DNA of 64,000 nucleotides from Pseudomonas syringae (lineage in GTDB: Bacteria > Pseudomonadota > Gammaproteobacteria > Pseudomonadales > Pseudomonadaceae): positions 1 to 64,000 of the forward strand of contig NZ_JPQU01000038.1 in assembly GCF_000737245.1 (NCBI RefSeq). Direction: 5' to 3'. The notes beneath the pieces were generated by a model. That model did not search any database. It was not told the origin of the DNA and was given only the letters and a program-made list of their open reading frames with translations. Positions 36,601 through 43,521 of the stretch are shown piece after piece (the first letter of the stretch is position 1; every line of letters starts with the position of its first letter). The position numbers and the translations under genes were made by a program.

Positions 36601-37256
36601 CGCAGCTGACCGCAGCCTTGCAGGACGCACAAAAATCCAGCGCCGACCACGAACAACAATGCGCCGACCTGCGGGCGCAATTGAGCGAAGACGAACGCCG
36701 CAACAACGCCAGCCGCGACTTGCAGGAACAGATCGCCAGCGCCTACGCTGAATATTTGCGCTGGGCGAGACTCGCAGCCCTGATCGGCTCGGCCGAGGGG
36801 GATAAATTCCGCAAGATCGCCCAGGCTTACAACCTCGATCTGCTGGTCCATCACGCCAACGCGCAGCTCAAGCAACTGGTGCGCCGCTATCGCCTGAAAC
36901 GCGGCGGCAGCATGCTGGGCCTTCTGGTCATGGACACGGAAATGGGCGACGAACTGCGCTCGGTGCATTCGCTGTCCGGCGGCGAAACCTTCCTGGTCTC
37001 CCTGGCGCTGGCGTTGGGCCTGGCGTCCATGGCGTCCAGCACCCTGAAGATCGAATCCTTGTTTATCGACGAAGGTTTCGGCAGCCTCGACCCGGAATCC
37101 CTGCAACTGGCCATGGATGCGCTGGACGGGTTGCAGGCTCAGGGTCGCAAGGTCGGTGTGATTTCTCACGTGCAGGAAATGCACGAAAGGATTCCGGTAC
37201 AGATCCAGGTGCGGCGTCAAGGCAACGGTCTGAGCACGGTGGAGGTCAGCAACTGA
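33612..37256 (+). CDS. sbcC: Exonuclease subunit SbcC (SMC-like ATPase)
   Basis: Rad50-type ATPase of 1214 residues. Walker A is G37-P-T-G-A-G-K-S44. Two very long Gln/Glu/Leu-rich coiled coils surround a zinc hook, QPCPVCGSEDHP (about residue 603-614). The C-terminal lobe carries the ABC signature HSLSGGETFLVSLALALG and Walker B LFIDEGFGSLDPESLQL. It pairs with SbcD. Its stop overlaps the start of the next gene (TGATGG). Confidence 0.96.
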   Translation: MKILAIRLKNLASLAGPFELDFTAEPLASAGLFAITGPTGAGKSTLLDALCLALFGAIPRLSNIGQSRVPEIDGDISTNDPRTLLRRGTGSGYAEVDFVGIDKRRYRARWETNRARDNAAKKLQASRQTLTDLDSEQILSTQNKAEYKTMLEARLGLNFEQFTRAVMLAQSEFSAFLKADDKERSELLEKLTDTAIYSQLGRRAFSKSREAEKVHDDLKLLATGIAPMAPEQRAELEQRFTDAQQQLKTQQAQQRQLELKQQWLAELQRLRDEHLSAAEQLTRAQQDWDNQSGQRQLLGQLERLAPQRHLFAQRNRLNAQLSPLSAQIAEHAQRQSDVQARQTGLEEKLLASNGALEQAEQQKKTAAPIIGQAFEQQGNLSHLSKEVQDATVQADAAERAKAEGQTALSQLLEQQRQLDERLQAITGQLEKSAVLAPLAQAWTAYRPRLQEAMKLSARLNKGREELPELEKNSTRVEQELTDRRNALQALYSEAQVKADAVSAEIQRLGQLLQDNRQQHSACDSLERIWQRHQDIENRLQEIERQQQQANERRTQAIASGLQLKIEHEAAELALKTTVELLQRQRLARSASVEELRGQLIDQQPCPVCGSEDHPYHQSDALLQALSGHDDSEETSARLKVSQLAEKLVELRSEVTELNARLKQARPQLEQLTEQLQKLIPELEAHPLYARLLEQPESQRGDWLSERLHALTAEIASSEQRQGLLLKVQQQAEQLQQNVQTARDASQQAMKMLDDQQRNIALDNQAFEAALQEFEPLLPAESLPRWRESATDSFMQLDNDIAQRLEQLDRQQEEQQEHSERARKIEREQDSLHNLEQECVRQRQRLAALQAQQSASQQRLREMLGSHASAEQWQQQLETALEQARRAQSGAADELQLARSELIKLATGLENEQARLQELQQESGELNQQITQWRASHPELDDAALDTLLGYSEQGVSHLRQQLQQSEKNLEQSRILLQERDKQVQQHQAHHSDVTDAAQLTAALQDAQKSSADHEQQCADLRAQLSEDERRNNASRDLQEQIASAYAEYLRWARLAALIGSAEGDKFRKIAQAYNLDLLVHHANAQLKQLVRRYRLKRGGSMLGLLVMDTEMGDELRSVHSLSGGETFLVSLALALGLASMASSTLKIESLFIDEGFGSLDPESLQLAMDALDGLQAQGRKVGVISHVQEMHERIPVQIQVRRQGNGLSTVEVSN

Positions 37257-37855
37257 TGGAAGCCGTACTTTATTCATTTCGTCGCTGCCCCTACGCCATG
37301 CGTGCCCGTATGGCGTTGCGGTACGCGGGCTGCACAGTGCGGATTCAGGAAGTCAGCCTCAAGGCCAAGCCGCCAGAAATGCTCGAACGCTCACCCAAAG
37401 GGACTGTTCCCGTGCTGGTGCTGGATGATCAGGTACTGGAGCAAAGCCTGGACATCATGCACTGGGCCCTGGCCCGGAACGATCCGGACAACTGGTTGAT
37501 GATTCAGGATGGCGACAGCCGCCGGGAAATTCAGGCACTGGTGGAAGAGAACGATCAGTTGTTCAAACAACATCTGGATCGCTACAAATACTTCGTCCGC
37601 CACCCTGAGCATCCGCAGCAACACTATCGGCAACTGGGCGAGGTTTTTTTGCAGAAACTGGAAACGCGTTTGCAGCGGCGGGATTTTTTGATCACGAATC
37701 GAGTGACCCTGGCCGATATCGCCCTGGCGCCCTTTATCAGACAGTTCAGCGCAGTCGATCCCGAATGGTTCGCCACCAGCCCCTATCCAAAATTGCGCGG
37801 CTGGTTGCAGCGGTTCGTCGAGTCAGAGCTGTTCAGGGCGGTGATGGTGAAGTGA
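37256..37855 (+). CDS. Glutathione S-transferase family protein
   Basis: 199-residue cytoplasmic protein with a thioredoxin-like N-terminal domain and an all-helical C-terminal domain. The N-terminal motif RRCPYAMRARMAL (about 8-20) contains a Cys-Pro in the place used by Omega- and Grx2-like transferases, and KGTVPVLVLDDQVLEQSLDIM carries the cis-Pro and E-S glutathione-binding motif. It is translationally coupled to sbcC by a one-base overlap. Substrate is unknown; a thiol-transferase rather than conjugating activity is suggested by the Cys. Confidence 0.9.
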   Translation: MEAVLYSFRRCPYAMRARMALRYAGCTVRIQEVSLKAKPPEMLERSPKGTVPVLVLDDQVLEQSLDIMHWALARNDPDNWLMIQDGDSRREIQALVEENDQLFKQHLDRYKYFVRHPEHPQQHYRQLGEVFLQKLETRLQRRDFLITNRVTLADIALAPFIRQFSAVDPEWFATSPYPKLRGWLQRFVESELFRAVMVK

Positions 37856-37924
37856 ACGCAACACTAAACCTGATGTACCCCTGTAAATCTGACACGGCGC
37901 TATCGGACAGCTAACACACGACCC

Positions 37925-38013
37925 GTAGGAGCGCGCTTGCCCGCGATGCGATTTCAAGGCCAGCACATTAGTCGCTGGGGAGAATGTCATCGCGGGCAAG
38001 CGCGCTCCTACAG
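37925..38013. repeat. REP/BIME pair
   Basis: GTAGGAGCGCGCTTGCCCGC and its reverse complement, between the convergent glutathione-transferase gene and the small genes on the minus strand. Confidence 0.88.
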
Positions 38014-38038
38014 AACAACATTTCCAGGGGATAGCCCG

Positions 38039-38242
38039 TCAACCAACCACCCCAACTCTCTCCGGCCGATTCCCCGCGACCACTTTCTGCGCCCGGGATA
38101 CGGCGATGGCCTGAGCGATTTCGTGCCGGCATTCAATATTGCGTGCCACCCCGCCCACTGAGTTTTGACCGATGCCCAATAGCGAACTGCCATTGATCAT
38201 GACTGCCAGCCCCGCTGTTACCCACAACTTGCCGCCACTCAC
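38039..38242 (-). CDS. Small unassigned protein, second of a coupled pair
   Basis: 67-residue reading frame starting with GTG at 38242, which overlaps the stop of the preceding small gene as GTGA, an arrangement typical of real coupled genes. The first 35 residues are Gly/Val/Leu-rich (WVTAGLAVMINGSSLLGIG) and may form one membrane or signal-like helix; the rest is Arg/Glu-rich. I do not recognise the family. The coupling is the main support; otherwise a chance frame cannot be excluded. Confidence 0.5.
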   Translation of the reverse strand: MSGGKLWVTAGLAVMINGSSLLGIGQNSVGGVARNIECRHEIAQAIAVSRAQKVVAGNRPERVGVVG

Positions 38243-38412
38243 GATGCACGCTCCTGAATGTTCAAGGCTGTACGTTCAACAAGGGATTGTGTTGAGGGAG
38301 TGGTCAGTTGCGGACTCATGCTGCCGACAGTAACCACTGCAATAAAGACCACATAAAGTGAAATGGCGATATAAGCGCCTTGTTTGATTGAATGAAGAAT
38401 GGCAGTGGCCAT
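38239..38412 (-). CDS. Small single-span membrane protein, unassigned
   Basis: 57-residue protein with one clear membrane helix (YIAISLYVVFIAVVTVGS, about 14-31) and a polar C-terminal tail. The ATG at 38412 follows a GGAG ribosome site 8 bases upstream. It overlaps the next small frame as GTGA. It resembles no family I can name; size and topology fit small stress or regulatory membrane proteins. Confidence 0.65.
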   Translation of the reverse strand: MATAILHSIKQGAYIAISLYVVFIAVVTVGSMSPQLTTPSTQSLVERTALNIQERAS

Positions 38413-38536
38413 GGGTGTAACTCCGTGATGTGTTTCCAGGCCGACAGAATGGTTGAATACGGAACTATTGAAAAACCATGAGTGGGAATAGCGGATATCA
38501 GTTGGGTTGATAGGGCCAGCGATATTACACATCCTC

Positions 38537-38626
38537 TGTGGGAGCGAGCTTGCTCGCGAATGGGCCAGCTCATTTAAACCCTCTTTGGCTGACACAACGC
38601 CTTCGCAAGCAAGCTTGCTCCCACAA
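38537..38626. repeat. REP/BIME pair
   Basis: TGTGGGAGCGAGCTTGCTCG faces a slightly diverged copy (CGCAAGCAAGCTTGCTCCCA). Confidence 0.85.
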
Positions 38627-38652
38627 GTAAGTGGACATGCCAGAAATTGTCC

Positions 38653-38686
38653 AAAAAAAAGCCCGCATCCTATGAGAGACGCGGGC
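38653..38686 (-). terminator. Rho-independent terminator
   Basis: On the minus strand a GCCCGC...GCGGGC stem with a 14-base loop region is followed by eight T. It would end transcripts coming from the small secreted-protein gene at 38890-39072. Confidence 0.75.
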
Positions 38687-38705
38687 CAAGAGGGGATACC
38701 GGTGT

Positions 38706-38806
38706 CGCTTTCGCGAGCAGGCTCACTGGCAGAATTTGCAGGGCCTGATACGCAATGATCAGTGGGTCGCAAAAACCTGGGTAAGCGAACATGCTCGCGA
38801 AAGCGG
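38706..38806. repeat. Diverged REP pair
   Basis: GCTTTCGCGAGCAGGCTCAC and, inverted, GTAAGCGAACATGCTCGCGAA with GCGAGCA cores. It lacks the GTGGGAGC ends, so it is a degraded or separate REP type. Confidence 0.6.
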
Positions 38807-38832
38807 CCTTCATCAACAACAGTGTTTTCTGC

Positions 38833-38879
38833 GAATCCATTCCCGGGTAGCGATAGGGTCGTTAACCGGGAATGGATTC
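38833..38879 (-). other. Perfect 14-base inverted repeat downstream of a small gene
   Basis: GAATCCATTCCCGG (38833-38846) and CCGGGAATGGATTC (38866-38879) are exact reverse complements with a 19-base loop. The repeat starts 11 bases after the stop of the small secreted-protein gene. There is no T-tract, so it is more likely a 3' stabilising hairpin than a terminator. Confidence 0.7.
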
Positions 38880-38889
38880 AATCGCTTAT

Positions 38890-39072
38890 TCATTGTTGAG
38901 TCTTGTGATCCAGTGCTGCGTAGAAATTAGCACTTTGCTGCAAGTATTTAGCGGTGTAAGTCTGGGTGCTGTGGTTTTTACTGGTCGGTGCGTCAACACT
39001 GGCATGGGCAGGTAATGCAGCAGTGGCAGAAATGGCAGATGCGGCGATGATGGAGAAGAGATTGAAGTTCAT
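38890..39072 (-). CDS. Small secreted protein, unassigned
   Basis: 60-residue protein with a clear signal peptide (MNFNLFSIIAASAISATAALPAHA, about 1-24) leaving a mature peptide of ~36 residues, polar and rich in Thr, Gln, His and Ala. The mature part has no Cys. The ATG at 39072 follows a GAGGATTACCGCC leader with GAGG as ribosome site. Family unknown. Confidence 0.72.
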   Translation of the reverse strand: MNFNLFSIIAASAISATAALPAHASVDAPTSKNHSTQTYTAKYLQQSANFYAALDHKTQQ

Positions 39073-39224
39073 GGCGGTAATCCTCGGCTTCTGTATGTAA
39101 GTGCAGTATCTAACTGCGTTTCAAGTCTTGACCGTCTTGGCCGTGACTCAAACTTACCCCCGAGGGCGGTTCAGCCGAAATGTTTTGTAGCACTAGCTCA
39201 TATCATCTGAATTGATAGAACCCG

Positions 39225-39249
39225 CAAGCCCCCGAAAACCGGGGGCTTG
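39225..39249 (-). terminator. GC-rich hairpin after the lactonase gene
   Basis: CAAGCCCCCG-AAAA-CCGGGGGCTTG-type stem 15 bases downstream of the stop codon. Only a weak T-rich tail follows, so termination may be partial. Confidence 0.6.
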
Positions 39250-39263
39250 GAGTTGAGCGACAG

Positions 39264-40433
39264 CTACTTGCCGGTCAGGAAACGGAAGTCCGACGGCGAG
39301 TCGAAGTCGACTTTCTGCACGGTTTCACCGAGCATGCCGGTCTTCGGGTCAACCTTAACCGAGACGATCTGGTTGCTTTTCTGATTGGCAATCAGCATGA
39401 AGTGCCCGCTGGGATCGAAGCTGAACTCGCGTGGCTCGACACCTTCCACCGAGCGACGCTGGATTTCCTTCAACTGCCCTTTGCTATCAATGGCGAACAC
39501 AAGCAACTGGTTGGCCTCGCCACGGTTGGCGACATACAGGAACTTGCCGTCCGGTGAGGTATGCAGACCGCCCGCGCCCACTTTCTGCTGGGGATCCTTA
39601 TTTTTCAGATCGACCGTTTGCGTCTGCTTGAAAACGCCGTCGTGGTAATCAAACACCGCGACCTGCGCCACCATCTCCAAAGTCAACCAGGCATGCTTGC
39701 CATCCCTGCTGAACAGCAGGTGACGCGGACCGCTACCCGGCGGCAACTGCACGATGGGCGCTTTCGCCGGTTGCAGCGGCTCGGCGCGGTTGCCGTCATA
39801 GCTGAACACCAGCAGCTTGTCGGCCCCCAGATCACTGGTGACTACGTATTTGTCATCCGGCGTCGGGATGGCCGAGTGCACGTGGGAAGAAGCCTGACGC
39901 TCCGGGTTGACCTTGCTCGCGCCGTGATTGTTGCTCACCTGCACGACCTCGGACAGCTTGCCGTCCTTGCCCACCGGGATCACTGCCAGCGCACCACCCG
40001 GATCGGGGTGCACGGCGTAATTGGAAACAAACAGAAAGCGCTGATCAGGGCTGAGACTGGAATGGGTCGGCTCTTCGCCACGGCTCTGCACGTGATTGAT
40101 CGGCGTGACCTGGTGGGTCTTTGGATCAATGGCAAAACTGCTGACCTTACCCACTACATCCTTGCCGCCGGGGCCGTTTTCGTTGACCACGAACAGATGA
40201 CGCTGATCCCTGGACAGGGTCAGCCAGGACGGGTTGTCAGTCTTGATCACTTGCAGAGGTTTGCTGTCGAGCTTGCCGGTCTGGCTGTCGAAGCGGTAAC
40301 GATAGATGCCTTCGCTGGCACCCTGGGTGTAGGAGCCAATCAGTACGTCGTATTCAGTCATGCTTTGAGCCTGTATCGGGAAAGCGCTCATTGCGCCGGC
40401 AAACGCCAGCAGCGGCAGAAATTTACGAGTCAT
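39264..40433 (-). CDS. Lactonase-family beta-propeller protein (6-phosphogluconolactonase-like), exported
   Basis: 389-residue seven-bladed beta-propeller of the YbhE/Pgl lactonase family. A signal peptide (1-~22, ending in FPIQAQ) places it in the periplasm, unlike cytoplasmic 6-phosphogluconolactonase. Repeated blade motifs such as HSSLSPDQRFLFVSNY, LHTSPDGKFLYVANRG and FSFDPSGHFMLIANQ are visible. Because it is exported, the substrate is more likely a free sugar lactone than a phosphorylated one. It is monocistronic with a hairpin downstream. Confidence 0.9.
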   Translation of the reverse strand: MTRKFLPLLAFAGAMSAFPIQAQSMTEYDVLIGSYTQGASEGIYRYRFDSQTGKLDSKPLQVIKTDNPSWLTLSRDQRHLFVVNENGPGGKDVVGKVSSFAIDPKTHQVTPINHVQSRGEEPTHSSLSPDQRFLFVSNYAVHPDPGGALAVIPVGKDGKLSEVVQVSNNHGASKVNPERQASSHVHSAIPTPDDKYVVTSDLGADKLLVFSYDGNRAEPLQPAKAPIVQLPPGSGPRHLLFSRDGKHAWLTLEMVAQVAVFDYHDGVFKQTQTVDLKNKDPQQKVGAGGLHTSPDGKFLYVANRGEANQLLVFAIDSKGQLKEIQRRSVEGVEPREFSFDPSGHFMLIANQKSNQIVSVKVDPKTGMLGETVQKVDFDSPSDFRFLTGK

Positions 40434-40471
40434 GGGGCTTTAGCCTTCTTTCGAGGATTATTGTCGGGCGC

Positions 40472-40496
40472 CATAGACGCGGGATTCACGTCTATG
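40472..40496. other. 8-base inverted repeat between the lactonase and small DUF gene
   Basis: CATAGACG and CGTCTATG flank a 9-base loop, 39 bases upstream of the lactonase start and 32 bases after the small gene's stop. It could be an operator or a weak terminator; there is no T-tract. Confidence 0.45.
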
Positions 40497-40527
40497 ACAC
40501 TGCCTGCCCCTGATTGTTTTACGCAGA

Positions 40528-40818
40528 TCAGTCCTCGAGCACGTCTTCCTCATCGTCCTTGCTCGGGGTGAACGCTTCAAGGCACTTCATCCGATGTTCG
40601 TGAATGCCATCGGTGATCAGCCAGCACTGCTGAGCTTCGTCGAATGTCGCGGCCTCGACCTGGGCCATTTCAAAACGCCAGGTTTTACGCTCGCGGCCAT
40701 CCATGCACTCGAGCGTCAGAAAGTCACCCAGGAAGAAATCCCAGGCATGCAACCCGTCGATTTCCAGCATGGTGGCGTCTTTCAGGGCGGCTTTGAGATC
40801 GGTCGAGTTGGTGGTCAT
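40528..40818 (-). CDS. Small conserved Pseudomonas-type protein, function unknown
   Basis: Soluble acidic 96-residue protein with Trp-rich segments (LHAWDFFLGDFLTLECMDGRE, then RKTWRFEMAQVEAA) and an acidic C-terminal tail. No signal peptide or membrane helix. It may belong to DUF5629, a small Pseudomonas family, but I hold this assignment weakly. Monocistronic or at the start of a unit reading into the lactonase gene. Confidence 0.75.
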   Translation of the reverse strand: MTTNSTDLKAALKDATMLEIDGLHAWDFFLGDFLTLECMDGRERKTWRFEMAQVEAATFDEAQQCWLITDGIHEHRMKCLEAFTPSKDDEEDVLED

Positions 40819-40887
40819 GGCAGTCTTCGTCTGTGTAAAAGCGCGAATGATAGGCCAAAACCACCCTCGACAGAACCACCGTCAACG

Positions 40888-42246
40888 TCAGGCCGTTGCT
40901 TCAACTGCACCGGCTGGAGCTTTGTCATGGGTGGTTTCACGCACGTAATAACGGTCCGGAATACCCCATATGATCAGGCCGGTCGCCAATACGCAGACGG
41001 CACACAGCACGAACAACGCCGGAGTGGCCGCGCCAGTCAGGTCCTTGATGCGGCCCACCATGAAGGGCGCAATGATCCCGCCCAACTGACCGATGGAGTT
41101 GATCAGGGCGATCCCGGCCGCAGCCGCGAGGCCACTGAGGAAGCGTGGCGGGATGGTCCAGAAAATCGGCATCCAGGCAATGATGCCGGTTAGGATCATG
41201 GTCATGCCGATCATCAACGGCAGCAACTGGCCAGGGAACAGCGCGCAAACCAGATAGCCCGCAGCGGTCAGCAACGCACAACCGGCCATGTGCCAACGCC
41301 GCTCGCCCCGTCGGTCAGAGCTGGACCCGATCAACAGATTGCCAACCACTGCGCCCAGATAAGGAATCACCGTCAGCAGCCCGATGTTCATGGTGTCAGC
41401 CACCCCTGCGCTCTTGATCAGTTGCGGCATCCAGAACAGCAAACCAGTCAGGGCCATCACCAGACACAGGTAAATCACCGACATCACATAAGTGGTCGGA
41501 TGCTTCCAGATGTCCTTGAAGGTTTGCGGGGTTTGCGGCTGGACTTCACGGGCCATGCGCGCCAGTACGACTTTCTTCTCCGCGTCATTGAGCCACGTGG
41601 CGTCTTCGATCCGGTCACACACGAACCAGAACACTACGACGCCCAGCAATACGGAAGGAATACCTTCGAGCAAAAACAGCCAGCGCCAGCCCGCCATGCC
41701 CATCACACCGTCGAAATGGCCGAGGATCAAACCGGCAATCGGCCCGCCGACGATCCCGCACAGGCAGATCGAACTCTTGAAGTAGGAATTGACCCGGGCG
41801 CGGCGGTTGCTTGGGTACCACTGGGTGAAAAAATACAGCACCCCAGGGACAAATCCGGCTTCCATTACGCCGATGAGGAATCGCAGGGTGTAGAACCAGA
41901 ACTCGGTTTGCACGAACATCATGCAGGCCGAGGTGATGCCCCAACTGACCATGATCCGCGCGATCCAGACCCGCGCGCCGATCTTGTGCAAGAGCATGTT
42001 GCTGGGGACTTCGAACAGGAAATAGCCGACGAAAAACAGACTCGCGCCTAGCCCGTAAACTGTTTCGCTAAAGCCCAGGTCGCTCTGCATCTGCAACTTG
42101 GCAAAGCTGATATTGACCCGATCCAGATAGGCGAACAGAAAACACAGGATGAACAGCGGGATGATGCGCCAGTTGACCTTGCGGTAGATCTTCTCTTCGA
42201 AAGCGTCTTCATCGAACGCCTCGACCGGCGCAGTATTGGTGGTCAT
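40888..42246 (-). CDS. MFS transporter, anion:cation symporter (ACS) family
   Basis: 452-residue, 12-helix permease of the ACS family, which imports sugar acids and related carboxylates with protons. Signature segments: FAYLDRVNISFAKLQM in helix 1, EVPSNMLLHKIGARVW in the loop 2-3 motif and RFLIGVMEAGFVPGVLYF in helix 4. It follows the GguC-like gene on the same strand after a 130-base gap and is a paralogue of the transporter at 43522-44841 in the same catabolic locus. Ribosome site GAGGTG lies 5 bases before the ATG. Confidence 0.92.
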   Translation of the reverse strand: MTTNTAPVEAFDEDAFEEKIYRKVNWRIIPLFILCFLFAYLDRVNISFAKLQMQSDLGFSETVYGLGASLFFVGYFLFEVPSNMLLHKIGARVWIARIMVSWGITSACMMFVQTEFWFYTLRFLIGVMEAGFVPGVLYFFTQWYPSNRRARVNSYFKSSICLCGIVGGPIAGLILGHFDGVMGMAGWRWLFLLEGIPSVLLGVVVFWFVCDRIEDATWLNDAEKKVVLARMAREVQPQTPQTFKDIWKHPTTYVMSVIYLCLVMALTGLLFWMPQLIKSAGVADTMNIGLLTVIPYLGAVVGNLLIGSSSDRRGERRWHMAGCALLTAAGYLVCALFPGQLLPLMIGMTMILTGIIAWMPIFWTIPPRFLSGLAAAAGIALINSIGQLGGIIAPFMVGRIKDLTGAATPALFVLCAVCVLATGLIIWGIPDRYYVRETTHDKAPAGAVEATA

Positions 42247-42299
42247 GTGCGCACCTCGTTGTTGTTATTGGAGGGTGAACTGCAATACGGTTCCGAACC

Positions 42300-42347
42300 T
42301 GTAGGAGATTCTATGTTTACCTGCAACTCAGTAGGACCTCCCACAGG
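42300..42347. repeat. Short repeat of the AGATTCTATGTTT type
   Basis: GTAGGAGATTCTATGTTTAC...GACCTCCCACAGG. The first part is the reverse complement of the TAGAATCTCCCAC segment at 3209-3222 and of its relative at 51676-51688, marking a second dispersed repeat family. Confidence 0.6.
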
Positions 42348-42376
42348 TTGAGCACTTGCACGGAGACTCAACAGGT

Positions 42377-43369
42377 TTACAACCTACCTATCCCGCCCGG
42401 CAAAAACGCCGCTTCGGTCTTTTCAATGCCATTGACCAACGGCTTGCCAAACTCGGCCTGGCTGATCTGGAACTGATCCCCCGGCTGAGTGCGCACGCCA
42501 TCAGCGAAAGACAGGGTCGCGGTGCCGAAGAAGTGCACATGCACGTCACCGGGGCGCAGGAACTGGCGGTATTTGAAATGGTGGTACTCGAGGTTTTCCA
42601 GGCTGTGGCACATGTTGGCTTCGCCGCTGAGGAATTCCTTCTCCCACAGCACCTCACCGTCACGCAGCACCCGACTGGTACCCGACAGATTCTGTGGCAG
42701 GTCGCCAACTCGCAGTTCCGGGCCGAAGGAGCAGGCACGCAGCTTCGAATGGGCCAGATACAAGTAGTTGCGGCGCTCCATGATGTGATCGGAGTATTCG
42801 TTGCCGATGGCAAATCCCAGACGATAGGGTTTGCCGTCGTTGCCAATCACATACAAACCGCTGAGCTCCGGCTCTTCGCCGCCATCTTCGGCGAAAGGTG
42901 GCAGCGAGAACGCCGCGCCGGGGCGCACGACAATTCCGCCATCGCCTTTGTAAAACCATTCCGGCTGCACGCCCGCCTGCCCTGCTTCAGGCTTACCGCC
43001 CTCCACACCCCACTTGAAGATGCGCATGGTGTCGGTCATCGAGGCTTCGTCACCGGCTTGCTGATGCATCTTGTCCCGGGCCGAGGCGCTTCCCAAGTGA
43101 GTCAGACCGGTGCCGCTGACCAACAGATGAGCGGGATCAGGATGGTCCAGCGGCGGCAGAATCCGCAGTTCCTCAAGCAGCTGGGCATAGTCATGACTGT
43201 CGCCCAGCCCTTGGTTATCCACCTGTTGCGCCAGGCCTATATCGGCATCAATGGCCGACAACGCCAGGTCGCGCACGCTTTCTGCGCCTTTCACTTCGCG
43301 AATCAGATCGCCATCTACCAGGCCGACGCGGCGCTGGCCGTTGCTGAGTTCGAATTGAATCAGGTTCAT
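42377..43369 (-). CDS. GguC/AraD1-like FAH-superfamily hydrolase or dehydratase
   Basis: 330-residue enzyme of the fumarylacetoacetate-hydrolase superfamily, GguC/AraD1 branch, acting on 2-keto-3-deoxy sugar acids. Recognisable segments are MNLIQFELSNGQRRVGLVDG at the N-terminus and GDVHVHFFGTATLSF near the C-terminus. It lies with an IlvD/Edd dehydratase and two sugar-acid transporters, so it probably performs the step after dehydration, as in non-phosphorylated L-arabinonate or related pathways. The ATG at 43369 follows AAGGAGCAAAACC; a 39-residue extension enters a REP and is rejected. Confidence 0.87.
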   Translation of the reverse strand: MNLIQFELSNGQRRVGLVDGDLIREVKGAESVRDLALSAIDADIGLAQQVDNQGLGDSHDYAQLLEELRILPPLDHPDPAHLLVSGTGLTHLGSASARDKMHQQAGDEASMTDTMRIFKWGVEGGKPEAGQAGVQPEWFYKGDGGIVVRPGAAFSLPPFAEDGGEEPELSGLYVIGNDGKPYRLGFAIGNEYSDHIMERRNYLYLAHSKLRACSFGPELRVGDLPQNLSGTSRVLRDGEVLWEKEFLSGEANMCHSLENLEYHHFKYRQFLRPGDVHVHFFGTATLSFADGVRTQPGDQFQISQAEFGKPLVNGIEKTEAAFLPGGIGRL

Positions 43370-43412
43370 GGTTTTGCTCCTTTGCAAAGTCATCGCAGAC
43401 GGCGCGCGCTCC

Positions 43413-43502
43413 TGTAGGAGCGGTGCTTGCCCGCGATAAGGCTGGACGCGATTCACTTTAGATCGCGTGGACCTTATCGCGGGCAAGCACCACTCCCACA
43501 GG
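43413..43502. repeat. REP/BIME pair
   Basis: TGTAGGAGCGGTGCTTGCCC and reverse complement. The spacer contains a GGACGCGATTCACTTTAGAT segment also found, inverted, in the REP pair at 46806-46896. Confidence 0.88.
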
Positions 43503-43521
43503 GAAAGGCGCCATCCAGTGT

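Noticed and set aside
35919..37277. Long open frame opposite the end of sbcC
   Set aside because: Antisense to the SbcC ATPase lobe, which has unmistakable motifs.
39264..40433. Cytoplasmic 6-phosphogluconolactonase
   Set aside because: A clear signal peptide places it outside the cytoplasm, so the pentose-phosphate role was not assigned.
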